This document shows positions 43,644 to 51,796 of a DNA stretch of 64,000 nt, piece after piece. The stretch spans positions 34,199 to 98,198 of the forward strand of contig NZ_QTNQ01000008.1 of assembly GCF_018424695.1 (NCBI RefSeq), given 5' to 3'. The position numbers and the translations under genes were made by a program. Positions within the stretch are counted from its first letter, which is position 1, and each line of letters starts with the position of its first letter. Source of the DNA: Vannielia litorea. Its GTDB lineage: Bacteria > Pseudomonadota > Alphaproteobacteria > Rhodobacterales > Rhodobacteraceae. Below the pieces are notes generated by a model. It ran no database searches and was not told where the DNA came from. It was given only the letters and a program-made list of their open reading frames with translations.

Positions 43644-45113
43644 ATGACTGCTTTCAATGACCTGATGGCCCACAGCCGCGAGACCGAGGCCCTGGGCCAG
43701 GTCATGGGCCGCCTTGGCTGGGACCAGGAAACCATGATGCCGCGCGGCTCCGCCGAGCAGCGGGGCGACGAGATGGCCGCGCTCTCCGGCGTGCTCCACG
43801 CCCGCCGGGTCGACCCGCGCGTGGGTGATTGGCTGGAGGCGGCAGAGGCCCCTGACGAGGCCGGAAAGGCCGCGCTCCGTCTCATCCGCCGCAGCTTCGA
43901 GCGCACCACCAAGGTTCCGGCCAGGCTGGCCGCAGCACTGGCCAAGACGACCTCTATCGCACAGGGCAAATGGGCCGAGGCCCGCAAGGCGCAGGATGTG
44001 GCCGCCTTCGTGCCCGTCCTCGACGAGGTGTTGAAGCTCAAGCGCGAGGAGGCCGCCGCGCTGGCCTCGGGCGGCGATCTCTACGACGCGCTGCTCGATG
44101 ACTATGAGCCCGGCGCCAAGGCCTCCGATCTTGAAGCGATGTTCGGCGCCCTCCGCCCCCGGCTTGTTGCGTTGCGCGAGGCGGTGCTCGGGTCGGAACA
44201 CCAGCCTGCCGAGCTCACCGGCACTTACACCGAGCAATCCCAGTTGGCGCTGTCAAGGAAGCTGGCAGAGGCCTTCGGCTACGACTTCACCCGGGGCCGG
44301 ATCGACAAGGCGGTGCACCCCTTCAGCTCGGGCTCGGGCAACGATGTCCGCATCACCACCCGCGTAGCCGAGGACGACCCCTTCAACTGCTTCTACTCCA
44401 CCATCCACGAGGTCGGCCACGCCTGCTACGAGCAGAACATCTCGCCAGACTACCTGCTGACCCCGATGGGGCAGGGGGTGTCGATGGGGGTGCATGAGAG
44501 CCAGAGCCGGATCTACGAGAACCAGATGGGCCGGGGGCGGGCCTTCACCGGATGGCTGCATAGCCGGATGGAAGAGGCCTTCGGCCCGCTTGGGCTCGAT
44601 GCGGGGGCCTTCTATGCGACCGTGAACAAGGTGAAGCCGGGCTACATCCGGACCGAGGCGGACGAGGTGCAGTATAACCTACATGTGCTGCTGCGCTTTG
44701 ATATCGAGCGTGATCTGGTGTCAGGCAAGCTGGAGGCGGCAGACCTTGAAGAGGCCTGGAATGCGCGCTTCGAAAAGGATTTCGGATACCCGGTCGACAA
44801 ACCCTCCAACGGCTGCCTGCAGGATGTGCACTGGTCCGTCGGCCTCTTCGGCTACTTCCCGACCTACTCGCTCGGCAACGTCTACGCGGGCTGCCTGATG
44901 AAGGCGCTGCGGGAGGCCGTGCCGGGCATTGATGCGGCTCTGGCCGCTGGCGATGCCACCCCCGCCACCGCTTGGCTGAAGCAGAACCTCCAGCAGCATG
45001 GCGGGTTGCGCACACCGCGCGAGACGATCTCCAACGCCTGCGGTTTCGAGCCGTCGGAAGCGCCGTTGCTTGACTATCTGGAAGAGAAGTTCGGGGCGAT
45101 CTACAAGCTCTGA
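43644..45113 (+). CDS. Carboxypeptidase M32 (thermostable carboxypeptidase 1 family)
   Basis: A 489-residue cytosolic metallopeptidase. Zinc motif His255-Glu256-x-x-His259 (HEVGHACYEQ) and family sequences HPFSSGSGNDVRITTR and MGVHESQSRIYENQ are present. It removes C-terminal residues from peptides. The length is usual for the family. It is probably cotranscribed with ctaA. A palindromic repeat begins right after its stop. Confidence 0.93.
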   Translation: MTAFNDLMAHSRETEALGQVMGRLGWDQETMMPRGSAEQRGDEMAALSGVLHARRVDPRVGDWLEAAEAPDEAGKAALRLIRRSFERTTKVPARLAAALAKTTSIAQGKWAEARKAQDVAAFVPVLDEVLKLKREEAAALASGGDLYDALLDDYEPGAKASDLEAMFGALRPRLVALREAVLGSEHQPAELTGTYTEQSQLALSRKLAEAFGYDFTRGRIDKAVHPFSSGSGNDVRITTRVAEDDPFNCFYSTIHEVGHACYEQNISPDYLLTPMGQGVSMGVHESQSRIYENQMGRGRAFTGWLHSRMEEAFGPLGLDAGAFYATVNKVKPGYIRTEADEVQYNLHVLLRFDIERDLVSGKLEAADLEEAWNARFEKDFGYPVDKPSNGCLQDVHWSVGLFGYFPTYSLGNVYAGCLMKALREAVPGIDAALAAGDATPATAWLKQNLQQHGGLRTPRETISNACGFEPSEAPLLDYLEEKFGAIYKL

Positions 45114-45115
45114 CG

Positions 45116-45187
45116 GTAGCGGTGCGCCATGAATGCGCACCCTACGGTCGGCCCGCAGGTGTTGGCTGCGCATTCATGGCGCACCAT
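45116..45187. repeat. GTAGGGTGCGC palindromes, copies 2 and 3
   Basis: GTAGCGGTGCGC/GCGCACCCTAC (45116-45145), then a partial copy CTGCGCATTCATGGCGCACC (45166-45185) in the opposite sense. They share core and loop with the element at 34264-34292. Both sites lie directly past a stop codon. Confidence 0.7.
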
Positions 45188-45296
45188 CCGCCCGACCGCT
45201 TAAACCATTTGTAAATCTTCTGCGGCATCATCCGATCAAGCAAAGGGGCAGGGCCGCTAGCCGGCCCCGCCACCAAGATCTGAAAATCAGGCCACG

Positions 45297-46019
45297 TTAG
45301 AAGAACGGATTGTAGTTGAACATCCGGTCGCCGGTTTCGGCTCCACCAAAGCGCCAGGTCGCGCCAATGGCGATCTGCCGCCCATCGTAGCGATCAATCG
45401 GCGTGCCGAAATCATTCATGGTCTTGCCGTAGTTGGCATAGATGTCGAGGTCCGGCGCCACCTCGTAGCTGGCACCGATCGAGGTGTATTCAAAGTAGCC
45501 GAAGCCTCCTTCGTAGCTCACCTTCTGATATCCGGCCCGCAGGTTCAGCGCATCGGTTGCATCATAGCGCCCGAAGATCTCGAACAGGCGTGCTGGCTCG
45601 ATCTCGGAGTCATAGCGCGCAATACGCGCCTCCACCTCGGCCCGCCCGAAGCTGTGCAGAACTTCGAGGCCGTAAGTAAAGTCATCGTCTTCATAGGTGT
45701 CGTCGCCCAGCATCAGGCCAATCCGGGTCTGCTCGCTGAGGTCATGGTAGATGTGGAACATGAAGGAGTTGACCGAGTCGGTTGCCAGCCAATCCTGCGA
45801 GTAATCGGTGTTTACCGAGCGGCCGATGCCGAACTGAACGCCCACCGTCCCGAAGCTGTAAGCCACATCGGCCAAACCGGTGACAAAAGTCAGGTCGATC
45901 CCGTCGCCCTCGTCGTACTTGTAGGTTTCGAGCGTCAGCCGCGCTCCTTCAAATCCGTCGGCTGCCACCGCGCTGCCGGCACACAACAGGACCACGCATG
46001 TCGAAATCTTCCCGATCAT
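45297..46019 (-). CDS. Outer-membrane beta-barrel protein, function unknown
   Basis: A 240-residue protein with a signal peptide (ending GSAVA-AD) and alternating hydrophobic/polar beta-strands rich in Tyr, Gly and Asp. It ends in ...NYNPFF with a C-terminal Phe, typical of outer-membrane barrels. It resembles small porin-like proteins, but I cannot name a family. I chose the ATG at 46019, where the signal peptide begins. No obvious partner genes. Confidence 0.7.
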   Translation of the reverse strand: MIGKISTCVVLLCAGSAVAADGFEGARLTLETYKYDEGDGIDLTFVTGLADVAYSFGTVGVQFGIGRSVNTDYSQDWLATDSVNSFMFHIYHDLSEQTRIGLMLGDDTYEDDDFTYGLEVLHSFGRAEVEARIARYDSEIEPARLFEIFGRYDATDALNLRAGYQKVSYEGGFGYFEYTSIGASYEVAPDLDIYANYGKTMNDFGTPIDRYDGRQIAIGATWRFGGAETGDRMFNYNPFF

Positions 46020-46114
46020 CGGCCTGTTTCCTTCCCTTGGGTCATGAAAGGTGGACCCTAGAAAACTGAGCAGGGATAACAATGCGCTCCGGCCAAGAGG
46101 TCAGAAGTGTTGCC

Positions 46115-46903
46115 CTATTGCCAATCCGGCGGGCGCTTTTCGATGAAGGCGCGGATCCCCTCGTCGGTGTCGCGCCAGAGCATGTTCTCGACCATCACCT
46201 CCGCCGCATGGGCATAGGCCTCGGCTGTTGTCAGAGGAAGCTGATCATAAAACGCCCGCTTGCCGATCTTCACCGCCGCGCCGAGCTTGCTGGCCACCAC
46301 ATCGGCCAGCGCGCGGGTCTCGGCCTCCAGCGCCGCCTCCGGCACGACCCGGTTTACCAGCCCCACCTCGCGGGCGCGCGACGCCTCGATGAACTCACCC
46401 GTGGTCAGCATCTCGAAGGCCACCTTGGGTGCCACGTTGCGGGTGAGCGCCACCATTGGCGTGGAGCAGAAAAGGCCGATGTTGACCCCGTTGACCCCAA
46501 AGCGCGTGCCCTCCGCCGCCACAGCCATGTCGCAACTCGCCACCAGCTGGCACCCGGCGGCGGTGGCGATGCCGTGGACCTGGGCAATCACCGGCTGGGG
46601 CAGGCGTTGCAGGCCCATCATGACCGCCGAGCAGCGCGCGAAGAGATCTTCGAAATACGCGCGGCCCCGGTCCTCGGCCTGTCGCCCGGCCTGCATCTCC
46701 TTCAGATCGTGCCCGGCGCAGAACACCTTGCCCGCACCGCGCAGAATCACCGCGCGGATCTGCCCGTCGCCCTCCAGCGCGGCAATCTCGCGCGACAGCG
46801 CCGCCAGCAGCTCATCTGACAGTGCGTTCAGCGCTGCCGGGCGGTTCAGTGTCAGTTCCGCAACGTTCTCCCGGTCCACCCGGGTCAACACAGGCTCGGT
46901 CAT
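46115..46903 (-). CDS. Enoyl-CoA hydratase/isomerase family protein
   Basis: A 262-residue crotonase with RGAGKVFCAGHDLKEM, whose backbone amides form the oxyanion hole, and IAQVHGIATAAGCQLVASC. The HDL-type motif resembles ECHDC3-like crotonases. Reaction on the acyl-CoA is not certain. The ATG at 46903 has GGAGGAATGG upstream. It is divergent from a hotdog thioesterase gene 65 bp away, hinting at joint acyl-CoA metabolism. Confidence 0.88.
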   Translation of the reverse strand: MTEPVLTRVDRENVAELTLNRPAALNALSDELLAALSREIAALEGDGQIRAVILRGAGKVFCAGHDLKEMQAGRQAEDRGRAYFEDLFARCSAVMMGLQRLPQPVIAQVHGIATAAGCQLVASCDMAVAAEGTRFGVNGVNIGLFCSTPMVALTRNVAPKVAFEMLTTGEFIEASRAREVGLVNRVVPEAALEAETRALADVVASKLGAAVKIGKRAFYDQLPLTTAEAYAHAAEVMVENMLWRDTDEGIRAFIEKRPPDWQ

Positions 46904-46968
46904 CTTGCCATTCCTCCCATTGGCGGAAACTCTGGGCCGCAGCCCGGCAATGCGCAAGGGGAGGGGGC

Positions 46969-47412
46969 ATGTTTGAAGAGACGGTGATGGACAAGGCCGC
47001 GCTGGAGCGCTTTGTCGAAACGGAGTTTCCGCAGGTCAGCGGCGAGTTCGCAGTGGATGAGATCACGCCCGAGGGCGTGGTGATGCGGCTGATCACGACG
47101 GAGCGGCACCTGCGGCCCGGCGGCACAATCTCCGGCCCCTCCATGTTCGGGCTTGTCGACGTGGGCATGTATTTCGCCGTCCTGTCCCGCATTGGCCCGG
47201 TGGCGCTCGCCGTCACCACCAACTGCTCGATCGACTTCATGCGCAAACCTGAAGCCGGGCGCGATCTGATCTGCGAGGCCCGGCTGCTGAAACTCGGTCG
47301 AACGCTGGCCGTGGGGGAGTGCCACCTGCGCTCCGAGGGACGGCCCGAGGTCGTGGCGCGGGCCAGCCTGACCTACGCGATCCCGCCCAAACGGCCCGAA
47401 GACGTGGGGTAA
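46969..47412 (+). CDS. PaaI-like hotdog thioesterase
   Basis: A 147-residue hotdog-fold protein with HLRPGGTISGPSMFGLVDVG, the Asn/Asp-helix region of PaaI-type thioesterases, and NCSIDFMRKPEAG. It probably hydrolyses an acyl- or aryl-CoA. The ATG at 46969 follows GGGGAGGGGG; an ATG six codons later is possible. It is divergent from the enoyl-CoA hydratase. Confidence 0.85.
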   Translation: MFEETVMDKAALERFVETEFPQVSGEFAVDEITPEGVVMRLITTERHLRPGGTISGPSMFGLVDVGMYFAVLSRIGPVALAVTTNCSIDFMRKPEAGRDLICEARLLKLGRTLAVGECHLRSEGRPEVVARASLTYAIPPKRPEDVG

Positions 47413-47469
47413 AATAATACCGTATTTTTAACCTTTTGATTTTGCGTAATTAATACCGTGTAACGCCCC

Positions 47470-47497
47470 TTGACCTGACGCGCCGAATGCTTAGAAC
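47470..47497 (+). promoter_or_regulatory. Putative promoter of rplM-rpsI
   Basis: TTGACC, a 16-nt spacer and TAGAAC follow an AT-rich stretch (47410-47462) that could act as an UP element. The leader then contains a GGCTCC-CCGT-GGAGCC hairpin just before the ribosome-binding site AAGAGGA. Confidence 0.6.
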
Positions 47498-47550
47498 GGC
47501 GCAATCGAATGTCAGCGGCTCCCCGTGGAGCCTGCCAAGAGGACCGACAC

Positions 47551-48009
47551 ATGAAAACCTTTACTGCCACCCCGGCAGACATCGACAAGAAGTGGATCCT
47601 GATCGACGCCGAAGGCGTGGTTCTCGGCCGCCTCGCCTCGATCGTCGCCAACCGCCTTCGCGGCAAGCACAAGGCCACTTTCACCCCGTCGCAGGACATG
47701 GGTGACAATGTAATCATCATCAACGCTGACAAGGTGCAGCTCACCGGCGCCAAGCGTGACAAGCCGAACTACTGGCACACTGGCTACCCGGGCGGCATCA
47801 AGTCCCGCACCACCGGCCAGATCCTCGAGGGTGCCCACCCCGAGCGCGTGGTGATGCAGGCCGTCAAGCGCATGCTCCCCGGCAACAAACTGAGCCGTCA
47901 GCAGATGACCAACCTGCGCGTCTACGCAGGCGCTGAGCACCCTCACGAGGCCCAGAGCCCCGAGGTGCTGGACGTCAAATCCATGAACAAAAAGAACACG
48001 AGGGTCTAA
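47551..48009 (+). CDS. rplM: 50S ribosomal protein L13
   Basis: A 152-residue L13 with [16 protein letters not shown] and [16 protein letters not shown]. It binds 23S rRNA early in large-subunit assembly. The usual partner rpsI follows after 3 bp. The ATG at 47551 has AAGAGGA upstream; the frame open further upstream is leader. Confidence 0.98.
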   Translation: MKTFTATPADIDKKWILIDAEGVVLGRLASIVANRLRGKHKATFTPSQDMGDNVIIINADKVQLTGAKRDKPNYWHTGYPGGIKSRTTGQILEGAHPERVVMQAVKRMLPGNKLSRQQMTNLRVYAGAEHPHEAQSPEVLDVKSMNKKNTRV

Positions 48010-48012
48010 CCG

Positions 48013-48501
48013 ATGGCCGACCAAGTGAATTCGCTCGAAGAGCTGGGCACCGTCGCCGAAGGCGCCGCCCCCGTGACCGAAGAGGTCATCAACCGTGAGC
48101 CCCAGCGCGACGAGCTGGGCCGTGCCTATGCCACCGGCAAGCGGAAGGACGCGGTTGCCCGTGTCTGGATCAAGCCGGGCTCCGGCAAGGTGGTGGTGAA
48201 CGGCAAGGACCAGGACGTGTACTTTGCCCGCCCCGTGCTGCAACTCATCCTGCGCCAGCCCTTCCAGGTCGCCGGCGTTGAAGGCGAGTTCGACGTGCAC
48301 GCCACCGTCAAGGGCGGCGGTCTGACCGGTCAGGCCGGCGCGGTGAAGCACGGCATCTCCAAGGCCCTGCAGCTCTACGAACCCTCGCTCCGTGGCGCCC
48401 TCAAGGCCGCCGGCTTCCTCACCCGCGACAGCCGCGTGGTCGAGCGGAAGAAGTACGGTAAGCCGAAGGCCCGCAAGAGCTTCCAGTTCTCCAAGCGCTG
48501 A
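48013..48501 (+). CDS. rpsI: 30S ribosomal protein S9
   Basis: A 162-residue S9 with the conserved core [18 protein letters not shown] and terminal KSFQFSKR, whose last Arg reaches the P-site tRNA. An acidic N-terminal extension of about 30 residues is typical for alphaproteobacteria. Confidence 0.98.
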   Translation: MADQVNSLEELGTVAEGAAPVTEEVINREPQRDELGRAYATGKRKDAVARVWIKPGSGKVVVNGKDQDVYFARPVLQLILRQPFQVAGVEGEFDVHATVKGGGLTGQAGAVKHGISKALQLYEPSLRGALKAAGFLTRDSRVVERKKYGKPKARKSFQFSKR

Positions 48502-48522
48502 TCGCAGCTATTACAGACATGG

Positions 48523-48556
48523 AAAGGGCCGCCGTTTGGGCGGCCCTTTTCCTTTT
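48523..48556 (+). terminator. Rho-independent terminator of rplM-rpsI
   Basis: An 11-bp stem AAAGGGCCGCC/GGCGGCCCTTT with a short loop and a T-rich tail (TTTTCCTTTT), 21 bp after the rpsI stop and just before the convergent gene at 48558. Confidence 0.85.
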
Positions 48557-48557
48557 G

Positions 48558-49172
48558 CTAGACCGGGATTGGGCGGAACTCGAAGGCCAGGGCAAGCAGC
48601 AAAATCGCAGCGCACCAGGAGGCGACGGTGCGCCAGGTGATCGAGAGCCATTTGGCCTCGCCCCAACGGTCAAAGCTCATCATGGCCAGCGCCGTCGTGG
48701 CCACTGCGAGCACGCCGGCGCCGAAACAGATACCGACATAGACAGATAGCGGAATGGCCCCAAGCGGGTGCCCGTCCAGCGTGCCGGCGATGGCAGCGGC
48801 TCCCGTCAGAAACCCTGCGGCGGCGTCCAGCGGTTTGGAAGGGGAAAGCCCCGACGCGGCAAGGGCGGCAACGCACAGACCAACCACATGGGGCGCCAGC
48901 GCCGATGCCGGCAGTTGAAGCCCAGAGAGCCCTATGCCGCAGGCGCCGCCCAGCACGAGGGCCGCTAATGGCCTGCCCGGACCGACATTGCGCCACAGGC
49001 CCGCAAGGATGCCGAAGGCGATGAGGCAGACAAGGGCAGGGGGCCACGAAAGCGGAACCGCTACGCCCTCGACGAAGCCGGCATAAACATCAGCACCTGC
49101 CGTGAACTCGTGACCCGCCGCAGGTGCCGCCGCAAGAATGAGGAGGCCCGCGGCTGGCCCTTTCAGGCGCAT
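48558..49172 (-). CDS. HupE/UreJ-like membrane protein (second copy)
   Basis: A 204-residue membrane protein with a cleavable N-terminus (PAAGHEF...) and five or six hydrophobic segments. It ends in a segment rich in Leu/Ala before EFRPIPV. It is related in pattern to the HupE/UreJ protein encoded just upstream on the same strand, but lacks the clear HPxxGxDH motif. A nickel/cobalt-permease role is suggested only by the neighbour. Confidence 0.65.
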   Translation of the reverse strand: MRLKGPAAGLLILAAAPAAGHEFTAGADVYAGFVEGVAVPLSWPPALVCLIAFGILAGLWRNVGPGRPLAALVLGGACGIGLSGLQLPASALAPHVVGLCVAALAASGLSPSKPLDAAAGFLTGAAAIAGTLDGHPLGAIPLSVYVGICFGAGVLAVATTALAMMSFDRWGEAKWLSITWRTVASWCAAILLLALAFEFRPIPV

Positions 49173-49177
49173 CGCGC

Positions 49178-49771
49178 TCAGGCCAACCCAGCCAGGAAGA
49201 GCCCGCCGACGGCGGCAATTACCACGCCGGCGACCCGCACGGCGGCGCGGCCTGCGGCATGGCCGGTGAAGAGACCGAGCCCGATGCCAATCGCATGGAG
49301 CAGCCCGGTGCCCACCACGAAGCCGACACCATAGGCCAGCGGGTTCGCGGCCTCCGGCAGTTCGGTGCCGTGGGCATGGCCGTGGAAGATGGCAAAGGCC
49401 CCCACGATCACCGCCGCCACCGACAGCGGCGCCTTCACGAAGAAGGCCACGAGCAGGCCAAGCACTACGCCAGACAGGGCTATGCCGGTTTCAATGGCGG
49501 GCACGGGCACGCCCATGACACCCAGCGCACCACCGAAGGCCATGACGAGTGGAAAGACCACCGGCAGAAGCCACATTGCAGGCGCGCCGAGAACTGCGCC
49601 CCACAGGCCAACCGCAACCATGGCGACGACGTGATCCCAGCCGAGGATAGGGTGGAGGAAGCCCGACATCAGGCCGCCTGCAAGCCCTTCGCCGGTGTGT
49701 GCAAAGGCAGGGCCCGCCATGAAGGCCGCCGCCGCGGTGAGACACAAGTAAAGAATGGCATGACGCTGCAT
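49178..49771 (-). CDS. HupE/UreJ family protein
   Basis: A 197-residue membrane protein: signal-like N-terminus ending AFAHTGEG, then the signature HPILGWDHVVAMVAVGLWG, and later FAIFHGHAHGTELPE. HupE/UreJ proteins are nickel (or cobalt) permeases associated with hydrogenases or ureases. No urease or hydrogenase genes are in the window. I prefer the ATG at 49771 because the signal peptide starts there; one at 49801 is possible. Confidence 0.85.
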   Translation of the reverse strand: MQRHAILYLCLTAAAAFMAGPAFAHTGEGLAGGLMSGFLHPILGWDHVVAMVAVGLWGAVLGAPAMWLLPVVFPLVMAFGGALGVMGVPVPAIETGIALSGVVLGLLVAFFVKAPLSVAAVIVGAFAIFHGHAHGTELPEAANPLAYGVGFVVGTGLLHAIGIGLGLFTGHAAGRAAVRVAGVVIAAVGGLFLAGLA

Positions 49772-49914
49772 GAGAACCCCCAATATGAACTTTCTCCGCA
49801 TTGGTATATGACTTTGCTTGGTTCACAAGCTCTTCTCTCGCGCTTCGCCCCTGAATGTGGGTTGGCAGTAAGGCGCCTTTGGCTCTGTCTGACGCTGCGT
49901 CACGTGACGATCCC

Positions 49915-49943
49915 TTGACAGGACTGGACTGCTGACCTATATC
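49915..49943 (+). promoter_or_regulatory. Near-consensus sigma-70 promoter of the polyamine-type importer operon
   Basis: TTGACA, a 17-nt spacer, then TATATC: the best housekeeping promoter I see in the window. Transcription should start near 49950. The leader of about 150 nt contains an 8-bp hairpin (GGGGCGTG/CACGCCCC, 49959-49986). The rest of the gene-free stretch 49772-50098 shows nothing else clear. Confidence 0.75.
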
Positions 49944-50098
49944 TCAAAATGATCTCCTGGGGCGTGTTTCATTGGAAGCACGCCCCATTTGAATCTCCCC
50001 CCAAGCTTCTGCCGCAGTGCCGCAAATCTCCCCTTGAGCGTGCCGGTGTTTCGCATAACCTCGGGCGAACGACGGAGCATGTCTCGGGGGACGTAGGA

Positions 50099-50971
50099 TT
50101 GAGCGCAGGCCATGGTCTGAGCGACGCGAAGAAGGGGCTGCTGCTGGCCGCCCCGCCCGGACTTTATGCCGTGCTGCTCCTGGCCGTCCCACTTGGCGCC
50201 GTCTTGCTCCTATCGTTCTGGTCTCAGGATTTTCTGACGCTCGATCGCACCTTCACCCTCAAGAACTATCGCGAGGCCTTCACCGAGCCGCTCTACATGC
50301 TGCTCCTGGGCCGCTCGTTGCTGATCGCGGGCGCCGTGACCATCGCAACCGTGGTCTTGGCCTTCCCGATTGCCTATTTCGTTTCGTTCTACGTTCGGCC
50401 CGAACGAAAGTCACTCTGGATCTTCCTCATCACCATACCCTTCTGGACCAGCTACCTGATCCGGGTGTTTCTCTGGAAGGTCATCCTCGGCTATAACGGT
50501 GTGCTCAACTCTTCGTTGCAAGGCCTTGGGATCATTGAGGAACCGCTGACCTTCATCCTTTACAACGCCAATGCGGTGGTGATTACCCTGGCCCATGCCT
50601 TCGCGCCCTTCGCGATCCTCCCGATCTTCGTGGCGCTGGAGAAGATCGACCGTTCGTTGCTGGAGGCCTCGCGCGACCTTGGCGAAGGCAAATTTCGCAC
50701 CTTTACCCGTGTCACCCTGCCGCTGGCGATGCCCGGCGTGGTTGCGGCGATCCTCATCGTCTTCATCCCCACCATCGGCGATTACGTCACGCCCCGGCTG
50801 GTCGGCGGGCCGGACGGGCTGATGATCGCCAACATGATCCAGACCCAGTTCCTCAAGCTCAATAACGCGCCGTTGGGGGCCGCGCTGGCCGTCATCGCCA
50901 TGCTCTCTGTCTCGTTGATCTCGCTCGGTATCGTGCTCGCCACGATGCGCTGGATGAAGGGGGGCAAATGA
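50099..50971 (+). CDS. Polyamine-type ABC transporter permease (PotB/PotH)
   Basis: A 290-residue permease with six membrane helices and the EAA-type loop LLEASRDLGEGKFRTFTRVTLPLAMPG. It pairs with PotC/PotI and the ATPase encoded downstream. The frame stays open up to an ATG at 49949. A strong promoter at 49915-49943 puts the transcript start right there, so I use the TTG at 50099 (GGGGG eight bases upstream). The start is therefore tentative. Substrate probably polyamine-like. Confidence 0.88.
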   Translation: MSAGHGLSDAKKGLLLAAPPGLYAVLLLAVPLGAVLLLSFWSQDFLTLDRTFTLKNYREAFTEPLYMLLLGRSLLIAGAVTIATVVLAFPIAYFVSFYVRPERKSLWIFLITIPFWTSYLIRVFLWKVILGYNGVLNSSLQGLGIIEEPLTFILYNANAVVITLAHAFAPFAILPIFVALEKIDRSLLEASRDLGEGKFRTFTRVTLPLAMPGVVAAILIVFIPTIGDYVTPRLVGGPDGLMIANMIQTQFLKLNNAPLGAALAVIAMLSVSLISLGIVLATMRWMKGGK

Positions 50972-51795
50972 GCGCCTGGCTGGCCAAACGGGGCGGCTGG
51001 CTCTGGGCCTATGCGGTGGCTTACCTGGTGTTTCTCTACGCGCCGATCTTTCTGCTGCCGCTTTTTGCTTTCAATGACAGCACGGTGATTGCCTTTCCGC
51101 TCCAGGGATTCACCACCGAATGGTTCAAGGGGCTCACCGGCGTTCCGGCCCTGACAGGCTCGGTGAAGACGTCTCTGATCATCGCCGTCACCTCTTCGGT
51201 TCTGGCCACGCTGCTTGGCCTCTGCGCGGCGCGGGCCGGCGTGCGCTATCGCTTCCCGGGCAAGGGGCCGATCCTTGGCCTCATCATGGTGCCACTGGTG
51301 CTGCCCGAGATAATCGTCGGCGTGTCGCTGCTGGTGGTGATCGTCTCGATCCTCGGCGCGCCGCTCTCCAGCTGGACGGTGATCCTGGGCCACACGCTCA
51401 TCTGCACGCCTTTCGCCGTGGCGATCCTCAACGCCTCCTACCAGTCGCTCGACACCTCGCTGGAAGAGGCCGCCATCGACCTTGGCGAAACACCGGCCAG
51501 CACCTTCCGGCTGGTCACGCTGCCGCTGATCATGCCCGGCATCGTCGCCTCGCTGCTGATTTCCTTCACCATCTCGCTCGACGAGTTCATCATCGCCTTC
51601 TTCCTCACCGGCGCCGAGCCAACGCTGCCGGTTTATATCTGGTCGCAACTCCGCTTTCCGCAAAAGCTCCCCATCATCATGGCCCTCGGCACCATCCTGG
51701 TGGCGGCCTCGGTGGTGCTGCTGACGCTGGCCGAAATCATGCGGCGGCGCGGATTGAGGCGGGCAGGAGCCAAGGACACCGGGGGATTCCTCTGA
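50968..51795 (+). CDS. Polyamine-type ABC transporter permease (PotC/PotI)
   Basis: A 275-residue six-helix permease with the EAA loop LEEAAIDLGETPASTFRLVTLPLIMPG and a helix ending FTISLDEFIIAFFL. It forms the heterodimeric channel with the upstream permease, whose stop it overlaps by 4 bp (ATGA). No binding-protein gene adjoins; a candidate lies at 34369. Confidence 0.92.
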   Translation: MSAWLAKRGGWLWAYAVAYLVFLYAPIFLLPLFAFNDSTVIAFPLQGFTTEWFKGLTGVPALTGSVKTSLIIAVTSSVLATLLGLCAARAGVRYRFPGKGPILGLIMVPLVLPEIIVGVSLLVVIVSILGAPLSSWTVILGHTLICTPFAVAILNASYQSLDTSLEEAAIDLGETPASTFRLVTLPLIMPGIVASLLISFTISLDEFIIAFFLTGAEPTLPVYIWSQLRFPQKLPIIMALGTILVAASVVLLTLAEIMRRRGLRRAGAKDTGGFL

Positions 51796-51796
51796 C

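Noticed and set aside
49949..50098. N-terminal extension of the PotB/H-like permease to the ATG at 49949
   Set aside because: The near-consensus promoter puts the transcript start at this ATG, there is no ribosome-binding site, and the 50 extra residues look non-coding.
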